From assembly GCA_020091685.1 (NCBI GenBank), contig CM034603.1, forward strand, positions 30,613,696 to 30,677,695: a DNA stretch of 64,000 nt, given 5' to 3'. This DNA is from Lutjanus erythropterus (taxonomy: Eukaryota; Chordata; Actinopteri; Lutjaniformes; Lutjanidae). The position numbers and the translations under genes are program-made. The notes under the pieces were generated by a model. It had not been told where the DNA came from. It saw only the letters and a list, made by a program, of their open reading frames with translations, and searched no databases. Of the stretch, positions 1-40,200 are shown one piece after another (the first letter of the stretch is position 1; the number at the start of each line of letters is the position of its first letter).

Positions 1-128
1 GGTAAAAAAAAAAAAAAGAAAGCCAAGAACCAAACATTAAGGTAAATGAGCTTCTTTACTACTCAAAAGGATTTTTTGCAAATGTATCAGAATTATGAAG
101 GACTACATAATACTTTTTTTAGCAGCTA

Positions 129-600
129 ATGTTGTTGTTGACCTCACATGAGCTAGTTCATAGCCTTAGACCTAAGGCGGGGCCCTCCTGTCTGTTCCAA
201 AGCCAAGGTGTAAATCTGAAGGCGACTGAGTCATCAGGTCGCCCTCGGCTTTGGGACGACGTGCCTAAGGAGGCAAGGCTTGCAGAATCAGTGACATCTT
301 TTAAATCGCTTCTTGAAACCCATTTTTAAAGACTTGCTTTTATGTGATGTCCTTTTCTTCTTTTTAATCTTTTGTATTTATGTTTTTTTTTCTTGTTTTT
401 ATTGCTTCTTATCTCTTTTATTGTTCTGTCTTATCTCTACTATGTTTTGCGTCTTTTGCTTTGTGTTTTGATTTTATCCCTCACGTTGCCTTGCTGTTTT
501 GGTTTTCTGTTGTTATATTGCCTCATGGGTACTTTGCTCTTGCTTCATCTGTCAAAGCACTTTGTAAACCACCTTTTTAAAGGTGCTACATATAAAAGTT
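129..600 (+). mobile_element. LINE 3' end remnant (L2/Rex-like)
   Basis: Positions 129-329 encode the tail of a non-LTR reverse transcriptase: PRLWDDVPKEARLAESV followed by FKSLLETHF matches the RLWNSLP...FKSLLKTHLF ending typical of fish LINE ORF2 proteins. It is followed by a T-rich 3' UTR and the phrase CAAAGCACTTTGTAAA...GGTGCTACATATAAA (about 553-597), the usual fish LINE/SINE tail. Only the 3' end is present. The exact family is inferred. Confidence 0.55.
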
Positions 601-637
601 ACTAGAATGTTGATGTTTTGTGTGGCTCAAATTAAAC

Positions 638-990
638 TTTTAAAGGGATAGTTCACCCAAAAATGAAAATTCAGTCATTATCTACTCACCCTCATGCTGA
701 CTGAAGGTCGGGTTTAGTTTTTTACACCATAAAACACTGCTGGAATTTCACAGGAAAACAGCGTCACAGAATCTCCCAAACAATGTAAGTGAATGATTAT
801 GGGTTTTGAAACAGAAAGAAATAAACAAATAAATAAATAAAATGCGTCCATGCTGCTCATCTGGTGTAATGCAAGTTTCCTAAAGCCCTGACATGCCGTT
901 CACTCGTGCGTGCACACCTTTACACCACACACACACACTTCAACTGTTGTGCACAAGCATGTGAACGGGGCTCCAAGCAGAGATAATAAA
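638..990. mobile_element. MITE with TTAAAGGGATAGTTCACCC terminus
   Basis: It starts with TTAAAGGGATAGTTCACCC followed by an AAAATGAAAATTC block and CTACTCACCCTCATG, a very common teleost non-autonomous DNA transposon end with TTAA target preference. An internal block (about 840-900, ending CCTAAAGCCC) recurs near 44815-44880. The far end is not clear. Confidence 0.5.
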
Positions 991-1255
991 ATATTTATAC
1001 ATTTTGAGGACACAAATACAGATATATGTAGATTGTCAAAACATGATTGAAGAGTATGGAGGAGTCAACCACGGAGATCTAGAAGGACTGAGATCATGAA
1101 CAGGCCACACAAACACATATTCACACTGACAAGAAAGACAGACAGACAAACAGCCAGAGGGGGAGAAAGACATGATAACATCAGAAAGATTCTTTGCTTT
1201 CTCGTCACGTGTTGACTTTCTTGTTCGTGTCACACTGCCTTACAGTCAAGCTTAA

Positions 1256-1345
1256 ACATGTAAGGTAAGGTAAGGTAAAGTCGACTATATTGTCACTTAC
1301 AATTATTCAGAGTACAATGCACAATGAGATTCAGTCTCTGCATTC
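1256..1345. repeat. (GGTAA)n short tandem and flanking interspersed repeat
   Basis: Four GTAAG/GGTAA units at about 1258-1280 run into TCGACTATATTGTCACTTACA and then ACAATGAGATTCAGTCTC, a phrase like that of common fish interspersed repeats. Classification is uncertain. Confidence 0.35.
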
Positions 1346-3099
1346 AACACATCCTAGATTAAGGATCAGGATTTTATCTTAAGGAATCTCCTCTGATAAT
1401 TCTTTTATTTCTAGGTTTGAAAAAAAGACTTCATCACATGATCAGTGATCAAACTATGATCACTATAGATGATCAAATAAAGGGGACAGCCCAATTTCTT
1501 TTTCCACTATCCAAAAAATATGACAAAAGTTTAAATATTCTTTCCCCCTTTCGCCCGAGACATACAACCATCTGAAGGACCCCTGTTGATCCCTGGACTC
1601 TGTTCTTGTTCATACGGATGACCTGTGTGGGCAGTTTATGCTAAATGCTTCCAAGACATTTTATATTTTTGGTAATCTCATCACACATCCCTTTTCCAGT
1701 GAACTAACTGTTTGCCCAACTTGTTTCCCCCTCACTGATTACAGTTGATCTAAATGTAGATGAGTAAACTCTCAGCTTCATTTTAAAGAGGTGGAGTTTC
1801 CTTTTACATTGATTGACGAATACTTTATCTTTAAAATAAAAATACAAAAATTACTAAGAAGGGATTCATTAGGACACGTCTATTAAATTGAAAAGCCTTT
1901 TGATTATTTATAAATATGAAAATAATAACCTGCAAACATTGTAAGTTTGTGGGTGTTACATTGTTTTTTAGAATATCATTCCCATTCATTTATGTCTGCT
2001 GTAACAGGGTGTTAAAGAAGAAGAAAGGCGTGTCAAAATAAATGCAAAAAGATGTTAAATGCAACATTGTGCTTACCAAAGCAACAAGCTACTTCCAGGA
2101 TCACAAAGGTGCTTTGCTTTTTCCGTACTTTTGTAATGTTTATCTTCCATTTGTGAATACTAATAAAGTGGAGAAAAAAAATAATGAAAAGGAGCATTGT
2201 TTTACAAATTAAAATTGCTAATTCTACAGGTTAGACATAGCAAGTGTAAACCTCTGGCCCCTTACTTCACCTTTTTCAAATGAGGCCCTTCTAAAAAAGA
2301 AACTGAATAGCCACTATCATGCCACTATCCTGGCTTAAAAGCAAACATCGCCGTCCTTAAAGAAATCTCTGTAGTCACAATTCTGGCTCTGAGGGATTCC
2401 ATTGAATCAGTTACGAAAACAAACTTCTCTTGAAACGACAAGGAGGAAAAAGGAAGAAAATACCTGACAAGTTCTTGTGTGTTGTTATGTGGTCAAACCA
2501 TGCAGGTTGAATAGGGTAATGTATTAAGTATGTAGGTCTAATGGGGGTTAGACAGACATGGTGGCATTCTTGTTTATCGATGAAAACCATCTCATATTGC
2601 ACGAACAAATTTGGCACGTCATTGACTATCTCTTGGATGGAAATCTCCTACTTCACTCAGTCTGTCTGGCTGAAGGATGTAATGTTTTTCTTAAGCCTTT
2701 TTTTTGTCTGGCTGTTTTTTTACATTTAATTTTTGTCAAATATGAAAATGAAAATACTGGACCTTTAAATGTATATACTATATTATACATTTCCACTAAT
2801 AAACTGTTGTTTCTAAAAATGGATGACCTGTCTGAAGAGTTTGAGCTAAGAGCTTGTGTGACATTTTCTGACTTTTCCAGGGAAGTAAACTACAGAAAGA
2901 TGACAATGCCTAATATTCACCTGAGTGCTGCTGAGCAGCAGCATCTATTTTGTAGAATAGTGGCCCCTGGTGGCTGTTTTACCGAAGTGCACGGCTAACT
3001 CTCCACTGTTTAGCTTACTTGTCCACCTCGAGATTTAGCAATTTACTAAACACAAGTGGATGAGAAGAATATAGCATTACGCAAAGGATACACTCACAC

Positions 3100-3591
3100 T
3101 GAATTAAAACACACGCCTCACAAAGAAACGTTGCTCCGCAGCACAGAGCCACACCAGTAAGTTTCCATTTCTAACAGACTGAATCGGTTCCTACAAATGT
3201 GTGCTAACGTTAGCCACATTAGCAAACAGGCGTAGCGGTTGCTAACGTTACAGTGCTACCGGCTGCACGAGCGACAGGTACGGATTCCTCTAACACGGAG
3301 GTCGTGAGGCACGGCCCGGTGGGGTAATGCTTAATATTTTGTATGAATAGTTTATTTGACGGCTCCTTAAATAATGAGCCTTCAGCCAGAGATAGTGGTC
3401 TGCTAACATTAGCATAACTAGCTAGCTAGTCAGTGTTAGCTGTAGGCATTAGCGGTTTCCCTGCTAGCCGGCTAGCTAATTTGATGCTAAGTACCATCAC
3501 AACCGGCGATAGCAGCATGGATGTGACTAGCTAATGTTAGCTGTTTTGATATATATTTTTTTTCCTACTATATGCTTCTTTACAGGCAGCC
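3100..3591 (+). promoter_or_regulatory. yeats2: yeats2 5' end: putative untranslated exon 1, short intron and start of exon 2
   Basis: The coding start lies in an exon that begins at 3586, just after a TTTACAG acceptor, so at least one untranslated exon is needed upstream. Two donor candidates are visible: A|GTAAGT at 3157 and CAG|GTACGG at 3278. The second matches the exon side better. The transcription start itself cannot be read from sequence. The stretch 3200-3545 is dense in GCTAACGTTAGC-like and GCTAGC palindromes. Confidence 0.45.
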
Positions 3592-32921
<29,330 letters not shown>

Positions 32922-35190
32922 GGCGTAAGAAGACTGACACTGACTGGTAACTGACACAAACAGAGATGTGAGGACAGTGTGAACTGCCGGTTATGACGGA
33001 GAGACTCTGTTCTGTGAACTGACAGCCCTACTGTGTGAAGATTCACACCTGGATGTTGCCTCAGGTCGTGCAGTAATAACTAATGTACTGTATTCATTAA
33101 CTCCATCTTAGAAGGGCTCAGCTTGCCTTCTCGCGGCAGCCGCACAGCAATGGAATAACTAATGTTTCTAATACTCTGGGTATATTGTAACATTTTAGTC
33201 CTAATGTATCGTGAGCAGCGGCTTCGTGGGACTCGTGTTATTTGATTTTGAGAGGCTGTCGCGCTCTCGCTTACCTCATAAAAAGATTATTTTAATGATG
33301 AAGTGTTTCCTGCCAGGCGGCCAGCTAGTCACCAGGGAAATGAAGCCTGTGTGACTTACAGGGCTAAATAATGCCATCAGACAGCTGTCCCCTCCTTCAT
33401 CCTTCACCCTGCTGTCACGTCCCCTGAACTGGAAACAAGAGTTTACCAGCAGAGGTTAATCACACATTTACAGCAAGTTGGAAACACTAATGAACATCTG
33501 AGAATTAGAATTCTCTGTCCGTCACGTTGTTTGTAATGTCTGATGGGGACTTTGGGCAAAGCAAACAGAGAGATTCTTCCAAAAGTGTCATTGCCATGGC
33601 AACCAGTGATCCGTCATTATGAACATCCTTTGATGTATTTCGGTGTTACCTGGCAGAGGTAATTATGGCTCTTGCGATACGGCTGTTTCCTGAGGCTCTT
33701 CAGAAAACGTAACTGATTCATGTTTATTTTTAAGTTGAGCTCTTCATCAAATCTGTTACCCTCATCATGATTTCAGGAACAGCCCTCTCAATATTTATCT
33801 GCTCTTCGTCACAAAACAGGTTTGATAGCCAGCTGAAAGTGCTTTTAAATGTTCTGTTTAAAAGGAGAGTTCGGGTTATTTGATGTGGGGTGGACGAAGT
33901 ACTTATCACTAGTCGGCGTATTACCTAGTTTGAATGGCGTACGACTTGCTCCCAGTTTGGAAAAACAGAGTTGAGCACCAGCATAGAAGCTAAGCAATGA
34001 ACTTCTGTGGACAGGGTCGGCAGCAAAATGTATTTTAGCCACTTAAAAAAGGTCCACCTAAATAAAGTCAGTATCAGTTTAAGTGTAGGCTTTGTTTAGA
34101 ATGTTTTACTGCTTTACTTTGCTGTCAGACGGCCTTTTCTGACAGGAAACCACTATATTATAAGTCAGATATTGCTATCTTCAAACCAACCATAGGAGAA
34201 ATCAGTTTTACCTAGAAGAAAACAGGGAGCTGCTGATCTACCGCTGTCTCAATCGGGTGGTTTGTTTATGTTATTGTGTGGCCTCGGTGAATCCATCTAT
34301 CTTTTAAGAATACAAGTCACACAGTTGCTCAAACAAACTAACAGATCAAGGCAGCAGTGGGCCAGCAACTCCTGTGTTCTGCAAGGAAAATTGACAGACT
34401 TTGCCAGTGGAGTTTGGTTGGATTAGGTTGGAGAACGATATTTGGCTTTTTAACAGGGATTTTCTCTCAGGAAATGCTGTCTGGTGGCAAGGAAAAGCAG
34501 TGAACATGTTCTAAATATCGCGTATTCTTAAACTGATTAAATGTTTTTAAGTGGATAAAATACATTTATGTTGCTGACCCTGTCCACAGCAGTTCATTGC
34601 TTAGCTTTGGTGGCGGTACTCCTCTCTGCTTCTCCAAAATGGGGGTGTGCTGACCAGCGTCTACTGTAGCTAATACACCGACTATCACTAAGCACCTCAT
34701 ACAGCCCCACTTAAAAAAAAATAACATAATCTGAACTATCCCTTTAACAACTGTAATGTATAAATCATGTAATGTACACAATGTATATGACCAATATGAA
34801 ATAGATGGTGTTTTCAAATCCTGTTTTATTTTTTTATCTAATAACAATCACTGCGAACAGTAACGCCCTAACAGTAGTGCGTGCGTGTATATGAGTATGT
34901 GTGAGTAGTGGGTGTAGTCACCAGAAAAAGTTAATGAATTTGATGGGACGTTAGCGCTCGTGTGTGTTTCGTCGGCCGGTGTAGTGTTGGTGATTATACT
35001 TCATGTGGAGCTTTGCATTATGTTAATGTGCGGACAATTGGAAGAGTGGAAGTGTTTGGCCTGAGTGTTTGTGATGCCTGTTCAACCAAATTAGTTTAGA
35101 AGACACCCAAACGTTGTATTTTCATGTTTCAGTGCAAACCAAAAAATATAATCAATATTCTTGTAATAAACAAAGAAAAACTCTCTGTTT
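32922..35190 (+). other. yeats2: yeats2 3' UTR (probable) with poly(A) signals
   Basis: No open frame follows the stop at 32921. AATAAA hexamers are at 34061-34066, inside a transposon, and at 35165-35170, followed by a GT/T-rich stretch. I favour the second as the main end, which would give a 3' UTR of about 2.25 kb that includes the long-inverted-repeat element at 33854-34750. Earlier polyadenylation at the first signal is also possible. Confidence 0.45.
33854..34750. mobile_element. Long-inverted-repeat DNA transposon (TTAA target), non-autonomous
   Basis: About 890 bp. The left arm (from TTAAAGGAGAGTTCGGGTTA) and the right arm (ending ATCTGAACTATCCCTTTAA) are inverted copies for about 190 bp, sharing the AGTACTTATCACTAGTCGG/AGTGATAGTCGG, TTGAGCACCAGC and CTGTGGACAGGGTC blocks. 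Both borders show TTAA, suggesting piggyBac- or Kolobok-type mobilisation. It carries no transposase and sits inside the probable yeats2 3' UTR. Confidence 0.75.
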
Positions 35191-36534
35191 GAATTCATTC
35201 TTGCAACCGTTTCTCATGTCTCATGTAAATGTTTAGTTTATATTAACATATTGCATATCAATTGTTTGCTCAGATGTAATTTCTAACATCTTATGCGGTT
35301 GTAAGTGTAAGTTGCTGTCCATGTGCAGTGACCGAGATCAGTTAAAGTTATTTATTAGCATTAACCCCGATAACAAGTCAGGTAAAGCAGTGTTTCAGTG
35401 AACATACTGATGCAGCGTCCATCTTTTTTCCACATTACATCTTAAAAGCCCATGAAGACCAAAGTCAGAAGAACAACTTCCCAGTTTAGGAAATGAGATT
35501 ATTTGAAGATCATGTGACTGCAGCATTGTTTGGCAAGGTTTCAAAATGTTTGTCTGAGATTTCTGCCATCACCCCAATACAACTGAGGTGTTGGTGTCTT
35601 TCCATAGATGATATTGTTGTCAGTCTGATTTATCCTCAGACCTCACTTATTTTGTACAAAAGAAATAATCCCTATGAAAATTGCCGACTGAGTTTTGTTA
35701 AATTCTACCGTTCAGAAGGAATATAGCTTGACATTTTGGGAAATGTGCTTATTTGCTTTGTTGCGGAGAGTCAGATGAAAAGATCGATACCACTTACGTC
35801 AAATGTGTTAAATAGTGAGCTGAAGCTTATAGGCAATTAACCATCACTAATTAGCTGCGTGTAAAGAAGCAGTGGATCAGGGGGAATTCACTAACTTGGC
35901 TCTGTACAGCAGCAAAATGGAGGGGAAAAAAGTCTTAGGATTCCTTGTTCTTTCTTTTTTAAAATTAACAACCTACAGAAAGTGCTGCCACAGAAAAAAA
36001 AAATCACTTAACAGTGTCTGGTTTTGGTGAAAGACAGATTTCAGGCAGTAAAGACTGAACTCAATCGAGGTGTTGAATGAGCACTTAGATCCTTTTTTTC
36101 TTGCTTTGGTGCTTTTGTTACTATCAAATGTGTAATTAACAGATATTGTATAGTTTTAAACATGGAATCCAAAAAGTATTGAACAAGTATCTAGATTTTT
36201 GACAATCTTGGTTCAAACAGATACCTACCAACACCTTTAAAGCTCATTAATCAACATTCACCTCAGTTGTTTTCGGTGCCTTCATTAGATTCATAAATCT
36301 CAAATAAAATCTGAAATATGACCCATGAGCACCAAATATAAAGAGAACACCAGTATTCTGTTATTAACCCAATTACACTTGCTTTTCCCGACTTTCACAT
36401 TACCTGACCTTTGGTGTAATAGCAGTTTTAATTAGTGTCCTATTCATACAGTACAGTCCTCTCAGTGACTAATAACCAGAACTGTGTGATACAGACAAAG
36501 AGAAAAAGAGCCATGTGACATCTGATAGAAAGTG

Positions 36535-37141
36535 CTAAGAACCTAATTTTCTTTTATTGTAATTTCACTTACATTATATATATATTTGCTCTTTTTCTTT
36601 ACCAATAGATTTACAAAATAATAGACTGAACAATCAATACTTTCTCAAAATAGCAAACTAATGAATACTTGGGAAATAAATAACATATTTTTCAAGCAGA
36701 TTTCTAGCAACACCAAAGGGGCAAATGTAGTACTCACTTAATGACCAACCATGTCATTCATTACTGGAGCGGACTCAACGTTATGTACAATAAAAGGACA
36801 AATCGGCACTCACACGTACAAACACACAGAGCAGCCAGTTTCTTGTGCATCTATAACTGCAGAAACAAAAAAGAGCTTGTTTTAAAACTATTTTGTTACA
36901 TGCATATTCATTTCCATAGCAACAGGGGCAGGAAGGAGTGTAAAAGGGTCGGGGCGGGTGGGCGTCCGTCCATCTATCCGTCTCCTCTCGGGATACTGAC
37001 GCTGCAGCTCCACAGGCTTCACAACAATACATTCCCTTGCATAGATTCTTGTGTTGTGGAATGGACTGAAATCATCCTCCTGTTGATTCCTTAAAACTGA
37101 AACCGATCAAAGTGGAATGGTTGGAAAAATTGGAGCAGCTG
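36535..37141 (-). other. map6d1: map6d1 3' UTR (probable)
   Basis: The sequence after the minus-strand stop contains no further frame. A minus-strand AATAAA (TTTATT on plus, 36553-36558) is the nearest convincing poly(A) signal and gives a 3' UTR of roughly 600 nt. That leaves about 1.3 kb between the convergent ends of yeats2 and map6d1. Confidence 0.4.
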
Positions 37142-37219
37142 TCAGATGTTGAAGACCCTGGATCCGCTCTGAAAGACAGCAGAAGGGTTCGGGGGGAGCT
37201 TGGTCCTCACCAGATGTTC
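37142..37219 (-). CDS. map6d1: map6d1 terminal coding exon
   Basis: This 78-bp exon encodes 25 residues beginning EHLVRTKLPPNPSAVFQ and ending in FNI, then TGA. The acceptor is a long CT tract ending in TTGCCTCAG at 37220-37221, and the phase (0) matches exon 2. The PNPSA(I/V)FQ motif is the conserved C-terminus of MAP6D1. It is too short to stand out as an open frame and is separated from exon 2 by about 8.1 kb. Confidence 0.88.
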   Translation of the reverse strand, partial: EHLVRTKLPPNPSAVFQSGSRVFNI

Positions 37220-40200
37220 CTGAGGCAAGAGACGGAGACAGAGAGAGAGAAGAGGGAGACGGGTATAACGGCAGCTCTTAAGGTGATCACACAGATGAAA
37301 CCAGAGAGGGCAGCAGCTGTGGCGCTCACGCCGGACCCATGAAATGAGAGGAGACTGGTCGGGCTGTGCCGTCGAGAAGCATCAGGTCTGCTGTCAGAGC
37401 GCTCACAGCCTGGACTGGACGGCCATGTCCTGCTTAGCGCTGCTCAGTTCTGATGATGGCAGCTGTTCCCAAAACCTGACCAGAATCTATCCAGGCTGTG
37501 ACCAATAAATAATTATTGGATCCGTCAATGAAAATGGGGCCCCAAGTGTTGCAGCTTTTATTAGCTTGTTAAGTCGGTCGCACTTTATTTTACAGTACAC
37601 TAATAAGACATAACAAGCCAGACTTTGTTTCAAATTAGACATAAATGAGAAAATGTTATTTATTAGACAGTGTTAGACCCTTTATTTGGTTTTATTAGGC
37701 ATAATTAAGGACACATTACAATAGAACTTAACTGTAAACTCTAGTGAACTTACATATCTGCTAATGAAACACACCATCTTTGGCTGGATCCATACAATTC
37801 GCAGAGTAGCCAAGACTGATGATTATTTCTTGCATCAAATCACATTATCTGCCTACAGTATCACAATAAGTTTGCAGGCAGTTTTCCCATAGTTTCACAG
37901 TTAATCGAAATCTGATCAAAATCGCAGTGTCGCCTTCTGCAGTTTTCGAATTGCAAGAGGTGCAAAGCCATTTATGGGCCTAATGAAGCCTCTAATACTG
38001 ACTAATAAAGAACATATTTCTAGTTTTCGTCAAATGAAAAGTACGGATTATTAGTGTACTGTAAAATGAAGTGCAGTTCTGCTGATGGCATCTGTTCTCA
38101 AAGTCTGACCAGAATCTATCCGGGCTGTGGCGAATAAATAAAAGTTGCCCATATTCTATTCTGTCGAGCAATTATTGGATCTGTCAATGAAAATGGGCCA
38201 GAGTGTGGCAGCTTTTTACAGATAGCCAAGTCTGCGGAGAGATTGACGGCCTGCTGTCCCAGAAGCACTTTGAATGTGGCTGTGTGGCGCTGTGGGTGGC
38301 GGGGAAGGCAGTACATGTTGTTCAGCAAGTCAGATCGGTGAGTGAGTGTGTTCACCCCCTCCCTCCCCCTCCCACACACACACACACACGCCGGCTTTTG
38401 TGCTCTGTGCAGCAGCCAGGTCTGCCTCTCTCCTAAATTAGATTGGTGCCAAAGAAGACTGCAACCCGGTGCAACATCGCACTTTAACAGATAATCCATC
38501 AAATGGTGCTCACTAACCCCCCCTCCTCCCGCTCCCCCTCTCTCGTTCTCCATCACGCGTTGCATCACATTTCTCTCTCTCCTCATCTTTTTACCCCATC
38601 TTTGCCCCTTTTCTCCCCAACCTTCCTTTGCCTTTCTACTGCTCTTAATGCAATCCTCTCCTGCCTGCCGGGGTCTTGCCAGCTTGGCACAGTGCTCTCC
38701 CTCTGTAGTCCCGGGCAGCGTGGGAAAAGGGAAGAGGTCCAAGTGAAAAAAAAAAGGGGGAGAGAGGAACAGCTCGGCTTGGGGGATGTAGAAAAAAGGA
38801 AAGAGAGAGGGGTAGAGAGAGAAAAGTATAGATGAAAGAATGAGGGGGATAATTATAGAGGAGGGTGCAGAAACTTTTGGGTTTTTTGAGAGGCAGATTT
38901 AAAGAAAGGGGCACAATTGTAAAATGAGTGTAAAATGTGTTAAGACATGTTAATAGTTCTGTAAGTTTTGTCAGCGAAATACATGAATGTCAAATAAAGA
39001 ACTTTAAATATTCTCATTTTAAATATTACAAATAAATAGCTTCTATTTGTAACTCCAGGCAGTCCACAGCCATTAACAGTTTATGAACCCTCGTCTCTAT
39101 ACGTCTCCCCGAGGTCATTTTTCCTGTCTGTGGTCGTTTTATGTCTCATTCCGGTCACTTTGTATCTCTTTGTGGTAATTTTACTTCTCTTTGTGGTCAC
39201 TTAGCGTCTCACTGTAGTTATTTTACATCTCTTTGTGGTCATTTTACATATCTTTGTGGTCGTTTTGTGGCCTCTTTAAGGTCTTTTTACATCTCTGTGG
39301 TTGCTTTGATGTGGTGTCCCCCAGTTTCAGAGTGTAATTAACTTATTTAAGACAGATAACAGCACTGTGATTTAGTGGTCAGCGATTTTAAACATAATAC
39401 AAAATGAACCACTGCCACAAATCTTAGCAGGTGTTATTATATCACAATACGGTGTTTCTGAAAATTGATACGGTATCACAAAACATTGCAATACTCTAGA
39501 GTATTGACATTTTCTTACACCTTTATTTGCTATTAGTCCAACAGTAAGACGACCAGTTCAGCTCCGGTCTTGCAACCTTTTATTTCACAAAGCTTTAACC
39601 AGCGACTGAAAGCCAGTCTGACTCTTCTTTGATGGCCTGTCGGTGCCATGATGTCTGACTCTGCACGACCACAGCACCCCGAGTGCTTCCAAACACCATC
39701 TAAGCATGGAAAATAGTGACACGAGACACTGAATGTTATTAATTTAATTTTTATCAGACTAAATGAGAAAAAGATTGGGTTTAAAAAAAACAGAAAAACT
39801 CCATTCACTGATTTTGGTGAAACTTGATCATATTTTATGGAGAGAATATTTTCTGATTTTCTTTCCAGCTTATCTGTCTCAACTGTCAGTGATTTAGGGA
39901 CTTGTTGTCAGTGGTTAGCTACTTTAGCTGCTAACTGCTAGTTAGCTCCATGCAGGCTGGGAGCTCAAACACCACCAGGGTGCACAGCTAACTAGAGGTA
40001 GCGGTTAGCAAAATTGGCAACACGTTAACTGTCCACCAGAAACTTTATAAATCACGAAAAGTTGACCATTATTTTTATGTTATCTACATCAGAAAGTGAG
40101 GAAAGGCAGAATAGGTCCTCTTTAAATTAAAATCATTATGTACTGTTGCTTTAATGTGTTTCTGTAGTGATGTTGGGTTTTGATGCAGCAATCCAAGACG

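Larger units (their letters stand above)
1..3100. other. Intergenic region upstream of yeats2
   Basis: Apart from the LINE 3' end, the MITE and the small repeat listed above, this AT-rich stretch shows no recognisable exon. The frame at 2558-2998 has no family resemblance and no codon-use support. A neighbouring gene to the left may end outside the window. Confidence 0.5.

Noticed and set aside
2558-2998. 146-codon plus-strand frame upstream of yeats2
   Set aside because: AT-rich, no similarity to any family I know, and no splice or promoter context.
38116-38742. 208-codon minus-strand frame in map6d1 intron 2
   Set aside because: Composition follows low-complexity CT/CA-rich sequence, there is no family resemblance, and it spans a (CA)n tract and the opposite strand of an exon-like segment.
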